Shown: one piece after another, positions 52,084 to 59,820 of the stretch
Position numbering within the stretch: the first letter of the stretch is position 1
Layout of the letters: each line of letters opens with the position of its first letter
DNA from: Streptomyces hygroscopicus
GTDB lineage: Bacteria; Actinomycetota; Actinomycetes; Streptomycetales; Streptomycetaceae
Length of the DNA stretch: 64,000 bases
Assembly (NCBI GenBank): GCA_002021875.1
Contig: CP018627.1
Span: forward strand, 620,001-684,000
Reading direction: 5' to 3'
Program-made: the position numbers and the translations under genes
Notes under the pieces: generated by a model
Seen by the model: only the letters and a program-made list of their open reading frames with translations
Databases searched by the model: none
What the model was told of the DNA's origin: nothing

Positions 52084-52102
52084 GAAGGTTGGCCTAACCT
52101 TA
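52084..52102 (-). promoter_or_regulatory. Iron box (DmdR/IdeR type)
   Basis: The minus strand reads TAAGGTTAGGCCAACCTTC, close to the IdeR/DmdR1 19-bp consensus TTAGGTTAGGCTAACCTAA (14-15 matches by eye). It faces the degraded permease locus, so the promoter was probably once that of a siderophore uptake operon. Confidence 0.7.
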
Positions 52103-52191
52103 TTTCGCCTGCGCTGGGGAGGGGGCGCCCGGCCGGTCGACGCGACGGTTACACGACCACCCGGACAAGTGACACGCCTTCGGTGGCGTCT

Positions 52192-52827
52192 TCACATGAT
52201 CTTGCCTGGTGCCGCGGGCGCCAACCGTGCCGCCGGCGGGAGCGGTGAGTGCTGCGGGGAGGCGCGGAATGCCTGGATGACGAGCGCGGCGAAGCGCCGG
52301 GAAGCCGCGACCCGGGTGGCCTTCGATGTGGTGTGGATGCCCCTGTTGGCCATGAGCATGAGAATCAGGTCGTCCAGGACGAAGTCGGGGCGCAGATGGC
52401 CGGCGTCCTTGGCGCGGTGGGCCAGTTCGGCGATCGACCTCAGCGCGTACGCACGCTCCGCGGCGATGTCCATCGCGTCGGGGAAGGTCGACATGAAGGC
52501 TTCGGTGAAGCCTCGGCTGCGGGCGTGCAGCTCACAGGTCTTCTCGATCACGAGACAGAAGCCACGCCATGGATCCGGCTCGGCGAGCCCCTCGTCGACG
52601 AAGACGTGGCATGCGCGCATCTCGTCCACGAAGGCTTCGGTGGCCAGCATCTGCTTGGTCGGGAAACGGCGGTACAGGGTGGCGGGGCCGACCCCGGCCT
52701 GCCGGGCGATCTCGCGCATCGGCACGTTCAGACCTTCGGTGGCGAACAGCGCGCGGGCCGCGTCGAGGATGCGTTCGCGGTTGTCCAGGGCGTCGGAGCG
52801 CAGGGTGTGAGGCAAACGGTCGGTCAC
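52192..52827 (-). CDS. TetR-family transcriptional regulator
   Basis: A 211-residue TetR protein with a typical HTH ('RERILDAARALFATEGLNVPMREIARQAGVGPATLYRRFPTKQMLATEAFVDEM') and a SACE_7040/TetR_C_33-like C-terminal domain ('GFTEAFMSTFPDAMDIAAERAYALRSIAELAHRAKDAGHLRPDFVLDDLILMLMANRGIH'). GTG 52827 is chosen; alternatives lie upstream. Divergent from a quinone-oxidoreductase-like gene 165 bases away, with a perfect 20-bp palindrome 18 bases upstream of the start. This gene pair is a common autoregulated unit in actinomycetes. Confidence 0.88.
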   Translation of the reverse strand: MTDRLPHTLRSDALDNRERILDAARALFATEGLNVPMREIARQAGVGPATLYRRFPTKQMLATEAFVDEMRACHVFVDEGLAEPDPWRGFCLVIEKTCELHARSRGFTEAFMSTFPDAMDIAAERAYALRSIAELAHRAKDAGHLRPDFVLDDLILMLMANRGIHTTSKATRVAASRRFAALVIQAFRASPQHSPLPPAARLAPAAPGKIM

Positions 52828-52844
52828 CGCTCTCACTTTAGCCA

Positions 52845-52864
52845 AACGGACGGGGGCGTCCGTT
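52845..52864. promoter_or_regulatory. TetR operator candidate
   Basis: AACGGACG - gggg - CGTCCGTT: perfect 8-bp arms around four G. It lies between the divergent tetR and oxidoreductase genes, overlapping where the tetR promoter should be. Confidence 0.65.
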
Positions 52865-52992
52865 AGCGTCCGAAGGCATGGAGGCACGGCGCTTCTCCGG
52901 GTGCGGCCCCTCGGCGCCGGGACCGGGGCCGACCGGTCTCAGCCGGTCCCCATCGATCCCGGCCGCCCCTCCCCAGGACAAAGGAGACGACA

Positions 52993-53955
52993 TTGAAGGC
53001 AGTCGCGATCCAGGCGTTCGGACGCCCCGAAGGTCTGGCACTCATCGACCTCCCTGCCCCCACTCCCGCCGAGGGACAGGTACTCATCGCCAATGAGGCG
53101 ATCGGCGTCGGCGGCGTCGACGTCGTGATCCGACGCGGTGTTCTCGCCACCTACGGCTTCAAGGAGGGCCATATCCCCGGCAGCGAGGTAGCGGGCATCG
53201 TGACCGCGGTCGGCGACGGCGTCGACACGTCATGGGTCGGTCAGCGCGTATGGGCGTTCACCGGCGTGCGTGGCGGCTACGTGGAACAGGCGATTGCCTC
53301 GGTCGAGGAGATCCTGCCCCTCCCCGCGAACCTGTCGCCGGTCGACGCGGTGACGCTCGGGAGCTCCGGAATGGTGGCCCACTTCGCCCTTGCTCATGCC
53401 CACTTCGCGCCTGGCGAGTCCCTGCTGGTGCGCGGTGCGGCCGGCAGCATCGGGATCCTGACGGTCCAGCTCGCGGCTCGTGCCGGTGCCGGCGCGGTGG
53501 CGGTCACGACGTCGTCGGCCGAGCGTGGTGACCGCCTGCGCAAGCTGGGCGCGACCCATGTGCTGGACCGCTCCGGCGAGGGAGCCGAGGACGCTCCCGA
53601 GGGCTACGACGTCATCATCGACATCGTCGCCGGTGCGGATATGCCGTCCTTCTTCGCCAAGCTCAATCCGAACGGTCGCATGGTGGCCGTCGGCATGGTC
53701 GGGGGCCAGCCGCCGGCGGACTTCGGCATGACGATGATGGCGGCGTTCAAGAAGTCGATGTCCTTCGCCACCTTCAGCGCCGACACCGTGGCCGAAGCCG
53801 ATCGACGTGCGGTGCGGACCGAGCAGTTCGCTGCCGCGAGCCGCGGCGAGCTGCCCATGGTGGTGCACGAGGTGCTGCCGCTGGAGGAAGCCGTGCTGGC
53901 ACACCAGAAAATGGACGCCGGCGAGGTGTTCGGCAGGATCGTGCTGACACCGTGA
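52993..53955 (+). CDS. Zinc-less MDR oxidoreductase (quinone-oxidoreductase-like)
   Basis: A 320-residue medium-chain dehydrogenase/reductase without the catalytic-zinc Cys/His pair. The N-terminus is 'MKAVAIQAFGRPEGLALIDLPAPTPAEGQVLIANEAIGVGGVDVVIRRG', the NADPH motif is 'LLVRGAAGSIGILTVQLAARAGAGAV' (AxxGxxG). Predicted NADPH-dependent reductase of quinones or reactive enones. The start is TTG at 52993 with AAGGAG seven bases upstream. Likely repressed by the divergent TetR protein. Confidence 0.88.
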   Translation: MKAVAIQAFGRPEGLALIDLPAPTPAEGQVLIANEAIGVGGVDVVIRRGVLATYGFKEGHIPGSEVAGIVTAVGDGVDTSWVGQRVWAFTGVRGGYVEQAIASVEEILPLPANLSPVDAVTLGSSGMVAHFALAHAHFAPGESLLVRGAAGSIGILTVQLAARAGAGAVAVTTSSAERGDRLRKLGATHVLDRSGEGAEDAPEGYDVIIDIVAGADMPSFFAKLNPNGRMVAVGMVGGQPPADFGMTMMAAFKKSMSFATFSADTVAEADRRAVRTEQFAAASRGELPMVVHEVLPLEEAVLAHQKMDAGEVFGRIVLTP

Positions 53956-54027
53956 TCGTGGCGGCCGTGGGGCCGTGACAGGGTACGTACCCCGGGGAAG
54001 CTCCCCGGCCCGGTGCAGGGAGGGCGC

Positions 54028-54849
54028 GTGGATTCCGTGAGCGGGCAGGGCGACGGCGGCACGTGGCCCACGGGGCTGGATGAGGCGATACGCGCTACCG
54101 CGGCCGACATCGCCACAACGCTGCGCGGCGCACCCGACACCGGGGCTCCGGTGCCCGGGTCACGGTGGACGGTCGGGGAGGCGGCGGCGCATCTGGCGCA
54201 GGCCAACGAGCTGATGGCGCACCTCGCGGACGGGAAGACACGCGGCTACGGGGACGGCACGCCGCACGGGCTGGCCGAGGCCAACCAGCTCGCGCTCGCC
54301 GCGTTCGCCGAGCGCCGGGCCGAGCCGCTGGCCGCCATGATCGTGGAGCAGGCCGACGCCTTCCTCCGGTCGGCGGCCCGGCCCGCGTCACACGGCGAAC
54401 TGGTCACACCGATGGGCCCGATGAGCCCGGACGTACTGGGGTCGTATCTGCTGACCCATATGCTCGGCCACGGCTATGACCTCGCCCGTGCGCTGGGCCG
54501 CCCGCATATGCTCAACCGGGCCCGGGTCGAGCTGACCCTGCCGTTCCTGATCACGGCCATGCCACGGGTGGTCGACACCACGGCCAGCGCCGGGCTCACC
54601 GCCCGCTTCACCATCCGCCTCAGGGGTGGCGCCCGCTTCGGCGCCACCTTCACCGACGGGGCTGTCACCGTCACCCCGCACCCGCCGAGCCGCCCGGACT
54701 GCACCATCCTCACCGAGCCCGTCGCCTTCCTTCTGATGGCGCTGGGCCGCCTCGGCCCGTGGGGCGCCGCCGCCAGGGGCCACGTCCTCGCCTGGGGCCG
54801 TAAGCCCTGGCTCGCCCCACGGTTCCCCACGCTCTTCGCCGCGCCCTGA
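54028..54849 (+). CDS. Maleylpyruvate isomerase N-terminal domain protein (mycothiol/DinB-like)
   Basis: A 273-residue TIGR03083-type protein. The N-terminal four-helix MDMPI/DinB domain ('GSRWTVGEAAAHLAQANELMAHLADG...', 'LGSYLLTHMLGHGYDLARALGRPHML') has His residues positioned like the metal ligands. The C-terminal ~100 residues ('FTIRLRGGARFGATFTDGAVTVTPHPPSRPDCTILTEPVAFLLMALG') form an SCP2-like domain. Such proteins are presumed mycothiol-dependent transferases or isomerases. GTG 54028 follows GGGAGGG. Substrate unknown. Confidence 0.82.
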   Translation: MDSVSGQGDGGTWPTGLDEAIRATAADIATTLRGAPDTGAPVPGSRWTVGEAAAHLAQANELMAHLADGKTRGYGDGTPHGLAEANQLALAAFAERRAEPLAAMIVEQADAFLRSAARPASHGELVTPMGPMSPDVLGSYLLTHMLGHGYDLARALGRPHMLNRARVELTLPFLITAMPRVVDTTASAGLTARFTIRLRGGARFGATFTDGAVTVTPHPPSRPDCTILTEPVAFLLMALGRLGPWGAAARGHVLAWGRKPWLAPRFPTLFAAP

Positions 54850-54874
54850 TCCGGCCAGGGAGCGGACCGGATCA
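54847..54874. terminator. Hairpin between convergent genes
   Basis: TGATCCGG / CCGGATCA, perfect 8-bp arms, 12-base loop. The left arm includes the stop codon of the MDMPI-like gene; the convergent RNase H gene ends 54 bases further on. Confidence 0.55.
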
Positions 54875-54927
54875 AGGCGGACTGGGATCGGAGCGGTTCG
54901 GGTGGACTCCCTCGGATGCCCCGTGGC

Positions 54928-55620
54928 TCAGGTGGCGCAGGCCGGATGGCCCCAGCCGTCGGCGTTCTTCATGATCGTCTCACCCTTGGCGTAGGGCGTG
55001 CCGCAGCGGCACCGGCCGGGGAACTTCGCCTTGATGGACGCCTTGGAGCGGGTGCCTGTCCCCCGCTGTGCCGCCGTCGTGCGCGGTCGCGCCGTGCCAC
55101 CGCGGCCCGCTGAGCGTGTCGCCGTCCGGGCCTCGGGCGGTGGCAGGGCGGACCCGAGCGAGGTGCCCGCGGGCTCCTGAGTGCGGGCGGTGTGGCTGGC
55201 CGCCTGGTCGGCTGCCGCGTTGAACGGGTCCCCGTCGACCTGGTGCGCCGGAACATAGACGAATTCCACCTTGCGGCCACCCAGAAGCTCGTCGATACGC
55301 ATCACGAGCTCGCGGTTGGCCACCGGGGATCCCGAGGCGGTCTTCCACCCCTTCTTCCGCCACCCGGGCAGCCATGTGGTGACCGCCTTCATCGCGTACT
55401 GCGAGTCCATGCGCACCTCCAGCGGCACGGCCGCGTCGGTGGACTCCAACAGCCTCTGCAGCGCGGTGAGTTCGGCCACGTTGTTGGTCGCGGTGCCAAG
55501 CGGCCCGGCCTCCCAGCGCTCCAGCGCACCGTCGGTGCCCGCGATAACCCATGCCCAGGCCGCGGGCCCGGGGTTTCCCTTCGATGCCCCGTCACACGCG
55601 GCGATGATCTGTTCAGCCAT
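54928..55620 (-). CDS. Ribonuclease HI with C-terminal zinc-ribbon-like tail
   Basis: A 230-residue protein. The RNase HI domain (1-140) shows the four acidic catalytic residues in 'IAACDGASKGNPGPAAWAW', 'NNVAELTALQRLL', 'VRMDSQYAMKAV' and 'DPFNAAADQAASH'. The basic Ala/Thr linker is followed by a tail with Cys/His spacing 'RCRCGTPYAKGETIMKNADGWGHPAC', which may bind zinc and help recognise nucleic acid. Hydrolyses RNA in RNA:DNA hybrids. ATG 55620 (MAEQIIAACDGAS) is clear. The tail is seen in some Streptomyces copies and absent from E. coli RnhA. Confidence 0.87.
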   Translation of the reverse strand: MAEQIIAACDGASKGNPGPAAWAWVIAGTDGALERWEAGPLGTATNNVAELTALQRLLESTDAAVPLEVRMDSQYAMKAVTTWLPGWRKKGWKTASGSPVANRELVMRIDELLGGRKVEFVYVPAHQVDGDPFNAAADQAASHTARTQEPAGTSLGSALPPPEARTATRSAGRGGTARPRTTAAQRGTGTRSKASIKAKFPGRCRCGTPYAKGETIMKNADGWGHPACAT

Positions 55621-55933
55621 ACGTCGATACTGCCAGCACTCCACATCCGGCACGGCGGAGACCTGGTCATCGGCGGTCTGCCGTCCGTGCCGATGGCGGG
55701 CCAAGCCGCCCACTCCCACTCCTCACGCGAGTCCTCGGACGAGCCGCGGTCGACGGCGGCCGGCCCTTCCCTTGACCACGGGGCGTTCATCAGATCCGCG
55801 CCGAACGGGCACACCATGTACACGTGTTCGGGCTTCGCGCATGGGAATCTCCCAGAGCTTGTGCCTTGAACATCCGTACTCGCGGCGCCGGTTGGCGGTC
55901 CGGGTACATCTAAGAGAGGACACCCCCCACATC

Positions 55934-56761
55934 ATGTCCACTCATCGCCCGCGCCGATCACGGCGCCTCCCCCTGCTGGCCGTAGTGGCCGTGGCCGGTA
56001 TCGCCGCCCCTTCGGTCGCCGCCGCCGACACGCCGGCCACGACCGACACCAATCGGCCCACGGCCGTGCAGGCGCTGGACGACTACTACCAGGACGCGAT
56101 GGGCAAGAGCGGCCCGGAGCTGAAGGCCGCGCTGCACACGATCATCAGCGACCAGACCAAGGTGTCCTACGACGAGGTCTGGGACGCGCTGCAGTCCACG
56201 GACGAGGACCCGGACAACCCGTCGAACGTCATACTCCTCTACAGCGGCCGCTCCCAGGCCAAGGACGCGAACGGCGGCAACCCAGACGACTGGAACCGCG
56301 AGCACGTCTGGGCGAAGTCGCACGGCGACTTCGGCACGGCCACCGGGCCCGGCACCGACCTGCACCACCTGCGCCCCGAAAACGTCACGGTGAACAGCAT
56401 CCGCGGCAACAAGGACTTCGACAACGGCGGCCAGGACGTGCCCGACGCCCCCGGCAACCGCACCGACGACGACTCCTTCGAACCCCGTGACCAGGTCAAG
56501 GGCGATGTCGCCCGGATGATCCTCTACATGGCCGTCCGCTACGACGGAGACGACGGCTTCGCCGACCTCGAGCCCAACGACAACGTCGACAACGGCTCCG
56601 CGCCCCATATCGGCCGCCTGTCCGTACTGAAGGAGTGGAGCGCCGAGGACCCGCCCGACGCCTTCGAGAAGAACCGCAACCAGGTCATCTACGACAGCTT
56701 CCAGCACAACCGGAACCCGTTCATCGACCACCCCGAATGGGTCGACTCCATCTGGAAGTAA
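55934..56761 (+). CDS. Secreted endonuclease I family nuclease
   Basis: A 275-residue exported nuclease. The signal peptide is 'RRSRRLPLLAVVAVAGIAAPSVAAADTP' with an AxA site. The catalytic beta-beta-alpha-metal motif is 'DDWNREHVWAKSHGDFG' (the 'R-E-H-V-W' His is the general base) and 'TDLHHLRPENVTVNSIRGNKDFD' (N/H metal ligands), as in EndA/Vvn. Probably degrades extracellular DNA for phosphate or in development. ATG 55934 has AGAGGAC upstream. A hairpin follows the stop. Confidence 0.88.
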   Translation: MSTHRPRRSRRLPLLAVVAVAGIAAPSVAAADTPATTDTNRPTAVQALDDYYQDAMGKSGPELKAALHTIISDQTKVSYDEVWDALQSTDEDPDNPSNVILLYSGRSQAKDANGGNPDDWNREHVWAKSHGDFGTATGPGTDLHHLRPENVTVNSIRGNKDFDNGGQDVPDAPGNRTDDDSFEPRDQVKGDVARMILYMAVRYDGDDGFADLEPNDNVDNGSAPHIGRLSVLKEWSAEDPPDAFEKNRNQVIYDSFQHNRNPFIDHPEWVDSIWK

Positions 56762-56778
56762 CCCCCGCCCCCGCCCCC

Positions 56779-56800
56779 GCCCCGGCACATGCGCCGGGGC
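56779..56800 (+). terminator. Hairpin after the endonuclease gene
   Basis: GCCCCGGC - acatgc - GCCGGGGC, perfect 8-bp stem, 18 bases after the stop and embedded in a C-rich stretch. Confidence 0.65.
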
Positions 56801-56838
56801 AGGGGCGTCGGCCGTGGCTCCCGTGGTAGGCAGTCCCC

Positions 56839-57579
56839 GTGCGTATTCTCTTGCCGCTGCCCGACCGGGACTTCGACGTCACCGAGGTGGCCGTGCCCTG
56901 GAAGCTCCTGACCGACCTCGGCCATGAGGTGGTGATCGCCACCGAACATGGCGACGGCCCGCCGGCCGCCGATCCGCTGCTGATCACCGGAGTGCTCTTC
57001 GGGCAACTCGGCGCGGAGCCCGAGCCCAAGGAGTTCTACCAGCAGCTCACCGAGGCGACCGCCTTCCGCCGCCCCCTCGCATGGGCGGACCTCAAGCCCG
57101 AGGTGTACGACGGGCTGATCCTGCCCGGCGGCCACGCCCCGGGGATGCGCCAGTACCTCGGCTCCGACGTCCTGCGCGAGAAGATCGCGGAATTCTGGCG
57201 GCTGGACCGCCCGGTCGGCGCCATCTGCCACGGCGTGCTCACCCTGGCCCGCACCAGCGACCCGGCCACCGGCCGCAGCCTCCTCGCCGACCGGCGCACC
57301 ACCTGCCTGCCCGCGTACATGGAGCGGACCGCCTACTACCTCACGGCCTGGCGCCGCGGCCGCTACTACCGCACCTATCCGGCCTACGTCCAGGACGAGG
57401 TCGTCGCCACCCTGAACGACCCCGCCCAGTTCGAACGCGGACCCGTCGAGCTACGGCGTCGCGGCACGGCCACCGACGACACCCCCGCCTTCGTCGTCCA
57501 GGACGGCCGATACCTTTCCGCCCGCTGGCCCGGCGACGCCTACCTCTTCGCGCGGCGCTTCGCCGAGATGCTCACCTGA
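56839..57579 (+). CDS. DJ-1/PfpI family (type 1 glutamine amidotransferase-like) protein
   Basis: A 246-residue DJ-1/PfpI-superfamily protein. The acidic residue and nucleophile elbow are present: 'YDGLILPGGHAPGMRQYLGS' and 'RPVGAICHGVLTLAR' (catalytic Cys in ICHG). A His/Asp partner is less obvious in 'AFVVQDGRYLSARWPGDAYLFARRFAEML'. Members are chaperones, glyoxalases, deglycases or amidases. GTG 56839 is the start. No gene context clarifies its role. Confidence 0.85.
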   Translation: MRILLPLPDRDFDVTEVAVPWKLLTDLGHEVVIATEHGDGPPAADPLLITGVLFGQLGAEPEPKEFYQQLTEATAFRRPLAWADLKPEVYDGLILPGGHAPGMRQYLGSDVLREKIAEFWRLDRPVGAICHGVLTLARTSDPATGRSLLADRRTTCLPAYMERTAYYLTAWRRGRYYRTYPAYVQDEVVATLNDPAQFERGPVELRRRGTATDDTPAFVVQDGRYLSARWPGDAYLFARRFAEMLT

Positions 57580-57630
57580 ACGACCGGAGAGCAGGGAGTT
57601 GGTCAGGCCGCGCGTGCCGCTTCACACGTC

Positions 57631-57652
57631 GGCCGGGGTGGCCACCCCGGCC
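57631..57652. terminator. Perfect 22-bp palindrome between convergent genes
   Basis: Self-complementary over 22 bases: arms GGCCGGGGTGG and CCACCCCGGCC with no loop. Lies between the DJ-1 gene and the convergent lipoprotein gene; probable bidirectional terminator. Confidence 0.6.
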
Positions 57653-57689
57653 ACCCCGGCCGTCCACCCGGGCTCAGACTCAACAGCCC

Positions 57690-57926
57690 TTAGTCATCAA
57701 CACACTTGGGGTACTTCGAGCCCCGGTTGCAGTCGTGGTAGTCGTACTTGCTGACCCGGAACTTCTTCTCATCGCCGCCCTTGGCCGGATCGACGACCAA
57801 GTAGAACTTCTTCCCGTCCTTGACCTTGTCCGAGACTGTCCCATCAGGACCCCGGTCAAAGTCCTGCGCGCACCCGGCGAGTGTGAGGGCTGAACATGCC
57901 AGGAGGGCAAGGGCAAGGCGACGCAT
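57690..57926 (-). CDS. Small lipoprotein
   Basis: A 78-residue lipoprotein. Signal peptide 'MRRLALALLACSALTLAGC' ends with a lipobox LAGC (Cys19). The mature ~60 residues are charged ('FDRGPDGTVSDKVKDGKKFYLVVDPAKGGDEKKFRVSKYDYHDCNRGSKYPKCVDD') with two Cys near the C-terminus that may form a disulfide. Similar small proteins are common and uncharacterised in Streptomyces. ATG 57926 has GGAG upstream. The ~276 bases upstream show no other gene. Confidence 0.8.
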   Translation of the reverse strand: MRRLALALLACSALTLAGCAQDFDRGPDGTVSDKVKDGKKFYLVVDPAKGGDEKKFRVSKYDYHDCNRGSKYPKCVDD

Positions 57927-58202
57927 GTCGTGCTCCGATCAACGTGAGGATTGCGAGATAGTCTAGGGGCCTCCGGATCATGCGCAGGCCAAGGGTGTCA
58001 TTCACTCGTACTCATGGAAACGCTCGGTGTGCGGCGGCGAGGGAAACGGCAGAAAAACACGCAACAAAGGTCGTCCGGATTGCCATACAGTGACGTCCGG
58101 GCCATGACTGGCGCTGAGGTGGAGCACCACCGGGGAGCGGTCTGACGATCGGGTCGATGCCGTGCGCCTGGGCGAGTGGTCGGTAACGCCTGGGAGGCGA
58201 CC

Positions 58203-58903
58203 TTGTCCTCGACACAGACGGCCCAGCTCATGGACGGCGCCGGCCTTGCCCGCGCTCGTGGCGGAAGCGGCGGGCCAGGCTTCGGAGATCGTGTGGCGTA
58301 CGGGAATCACCCCTTGTCTGGCAACGGTGTTGGTGGGTGAGGATCCGGCCTCGGCCACGTATGTCCGTATGAAGCGCGCCCGTTGCGCGAAGGCGGGGCG
58401 TCACCATGAGCTCCTTCGGGGCCATGAGCTTCGGGTTGCCGGGTTTCGTCTCGTGCACTCCCGGCGGGATCATGCGCCTCCTGGACGAGTACCGCGTCGA
58501 GCTCGCGGGCCGACGCGCTGTCGCGGTGGGCCGTAGCCCGATCCTGGGCAAGCCCGTGGGGATGCTCTTGCTGGGCCGGAACGCGACGGTGACGTATTGC
58601 CACTCCAGGACCGCCGATCCGCACGCGGTGCTCCGAGAAGCGGATGTGGTCGTGGCGGCGGTGGGCCGGCCCCGGCTCATCCATGGCGAGGACATCAAGC
58701 CGGGTGCTGTAGTGATCGACGCCGGATACAACCCCGGCAATATTGGCGACGTCGACTTCGTGTCCGCAGGTGAGCGTGCCCGGCTGATCACCCCGGTGCC
58801 GGGCGGGGTGGGGCCCATGACCATCGCCGTCCTGCTGGCGCAGACCGTGGACGCTGCCCGGCAGCAGACGGTTCTGGCCGACACACGCGCCGCACGGGTG
58901 TAG
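58203..58903 (+). pseudogene. folD: folD (methylene-THF dehydrogenase/cyclohydrolase), deleted and frameshifted
   Basis: The start TTG 58203 gives '[12 protein letters not shown]', after which the frame shifts into '[49 protein letters not shown]' (FolD N-terminus). About 80 codons, including the central catalytic region, are then missing. In a third frame, 58397-58903 has the C-terminal half: '[27 protein letters not shown]', '[21 protein letters not shown]', '[24 protein letters not shown]', '[20 protein letters not shown]'. An intact FolD has about 285 residues. A functional folD is presumably elsewhere in the genome. Confidence 0.87.
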
Positions 58904-58956
58904 GCCCGGCGGGGCGCCCTTTCGGGCGCGCCACCGGTGGCCGACTCCCCCTGTGG

Positions 58957-59385
58957 CTAGGGACGGATATAGGGCCGGGTGATGATCTCCATGTTGTGGC
59001 CATCGGGATCGCCGAAGTACGCGCCACGGCCGCCGAAGAGACGGTTGATCCGTCCGGGGTCGGTGTGGCCGGGGTCGGCGTAGTAGGTGACGCCGACCGC
59101 TTCCAGGCGGGCGATCATGGCGTCGAACTGCTCGTCGGGCACGAGGAACGCGTAGTGCTGCGGCTGTATGGGCTCGTCGCGCTTCTCGTAGTAGTCGAGC
59201 GTTACGCCGTTGCCGAGGTCGATGGGCAGAAACGGGCCGAACGGGGCGCCGACCTCCACCCCCAGAATCGCGGCGATGAACTCGGCGGACAGCTGCCGGT
59301 CGTAGGCGTAGACGGCGGTGTGATTCAACTGGACGACGGTGGCCTGGGGCTCGGAGCCGTGTTGAGGCTGCGTTTGGTGGGGCAT
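58957..59385 (-). CDS. VOC family (glyoxalase/bleomycin-resistance-like) protein
   Basis: A 142-residue vicinal-oxygen-chelate protein with two beta-alpha-beta-beta-beta modules ('VVQLNHTAVYAYDRQLSAEFIAAILGVEVGAPFGPFLPIDLGNGVTLDYYE' and 'QHYAFLVPDEQFDAMIARLEAVGVTYYADP...GGRGAYFGDPDGHNMEIITRPY'). Putative metal ligands are His22 and the terminal 'HNMEI' Glu. Function ranges from lyases and dioxygenases to drug sequestration; substrate unknown. A short AAGG-type ribosome site precedes the ATG. Confidence 0.85.
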   Translation of the reverse strand: MPHQTQPQHGSEPQATVVQLNHTAVYAYDRQLSAEFIAAILGVEVGAPFGPFLPIDLGNGVTLDYYEKRDEPIQPQHYAFLVPDEQFDAMIARLEAVGVTYYADPGHTDPGRINRLFGGRGAYFGDPDGHNMEIITRPYIRP

Positions 59386-59820
59386 CTGTGGTGTGTCTCC
59401 GTATCGCGGAATCCGCTGGAACAGGCGCCACGTACGGGCGCCGGGAGGAATGACACGGAGGAAAGGGCGGGCCTCTGGCCCGCCTCGGGCTCACGCCGAG
59501 GCCGGGCGCCTCACTCGTGCGTGGCCCATGGCCGACCCGGCAGTCACCTTGACGACTCTAGCAGCGCCCGCCCGTCCTGCCTCAGGGGCAGTTGGCGGTG
59601 GCGCAGGGCCGTGACACGGTGCGCGGGCACTCGTTGAGCCGAGCGTATGTCCGAACGCCACGCTGCCCGCCCCCGCATGCCACCCCGCCCGCATCGCTCG
59701 CCCCGGCCGCGTCGCCCCTCGTGTCGACGGTCCGCTAGCCTCCGACTTCGATTCCGTGGACCACACGGGACTCGGGGACTCGGGGACTCGGGGACTCGGG
59801 GGATGAGCGAGGAATGGCCC
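59386..59820. other. Intergenic region, 435 bases
   Basis: Divergent promoter region between the VOC gene and the DUF2228-like gene. I see no gene in it. The only structured element is the 8-bp tandem repeat at 59770-59801. Confidence 0.5.
59770..59801 (+). repeat. 8-bp tandem repeat ACTCGGGG x4 next to a start codon
   Basis: Four perfect copies of ACTCGGGG end directly before an ATG (59803), 18 bases upstream of the likelier ATG 59821. Copy-number change would move promoter spacing or the reading frame of an N-terminally extended product. Confidence 0.8.
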
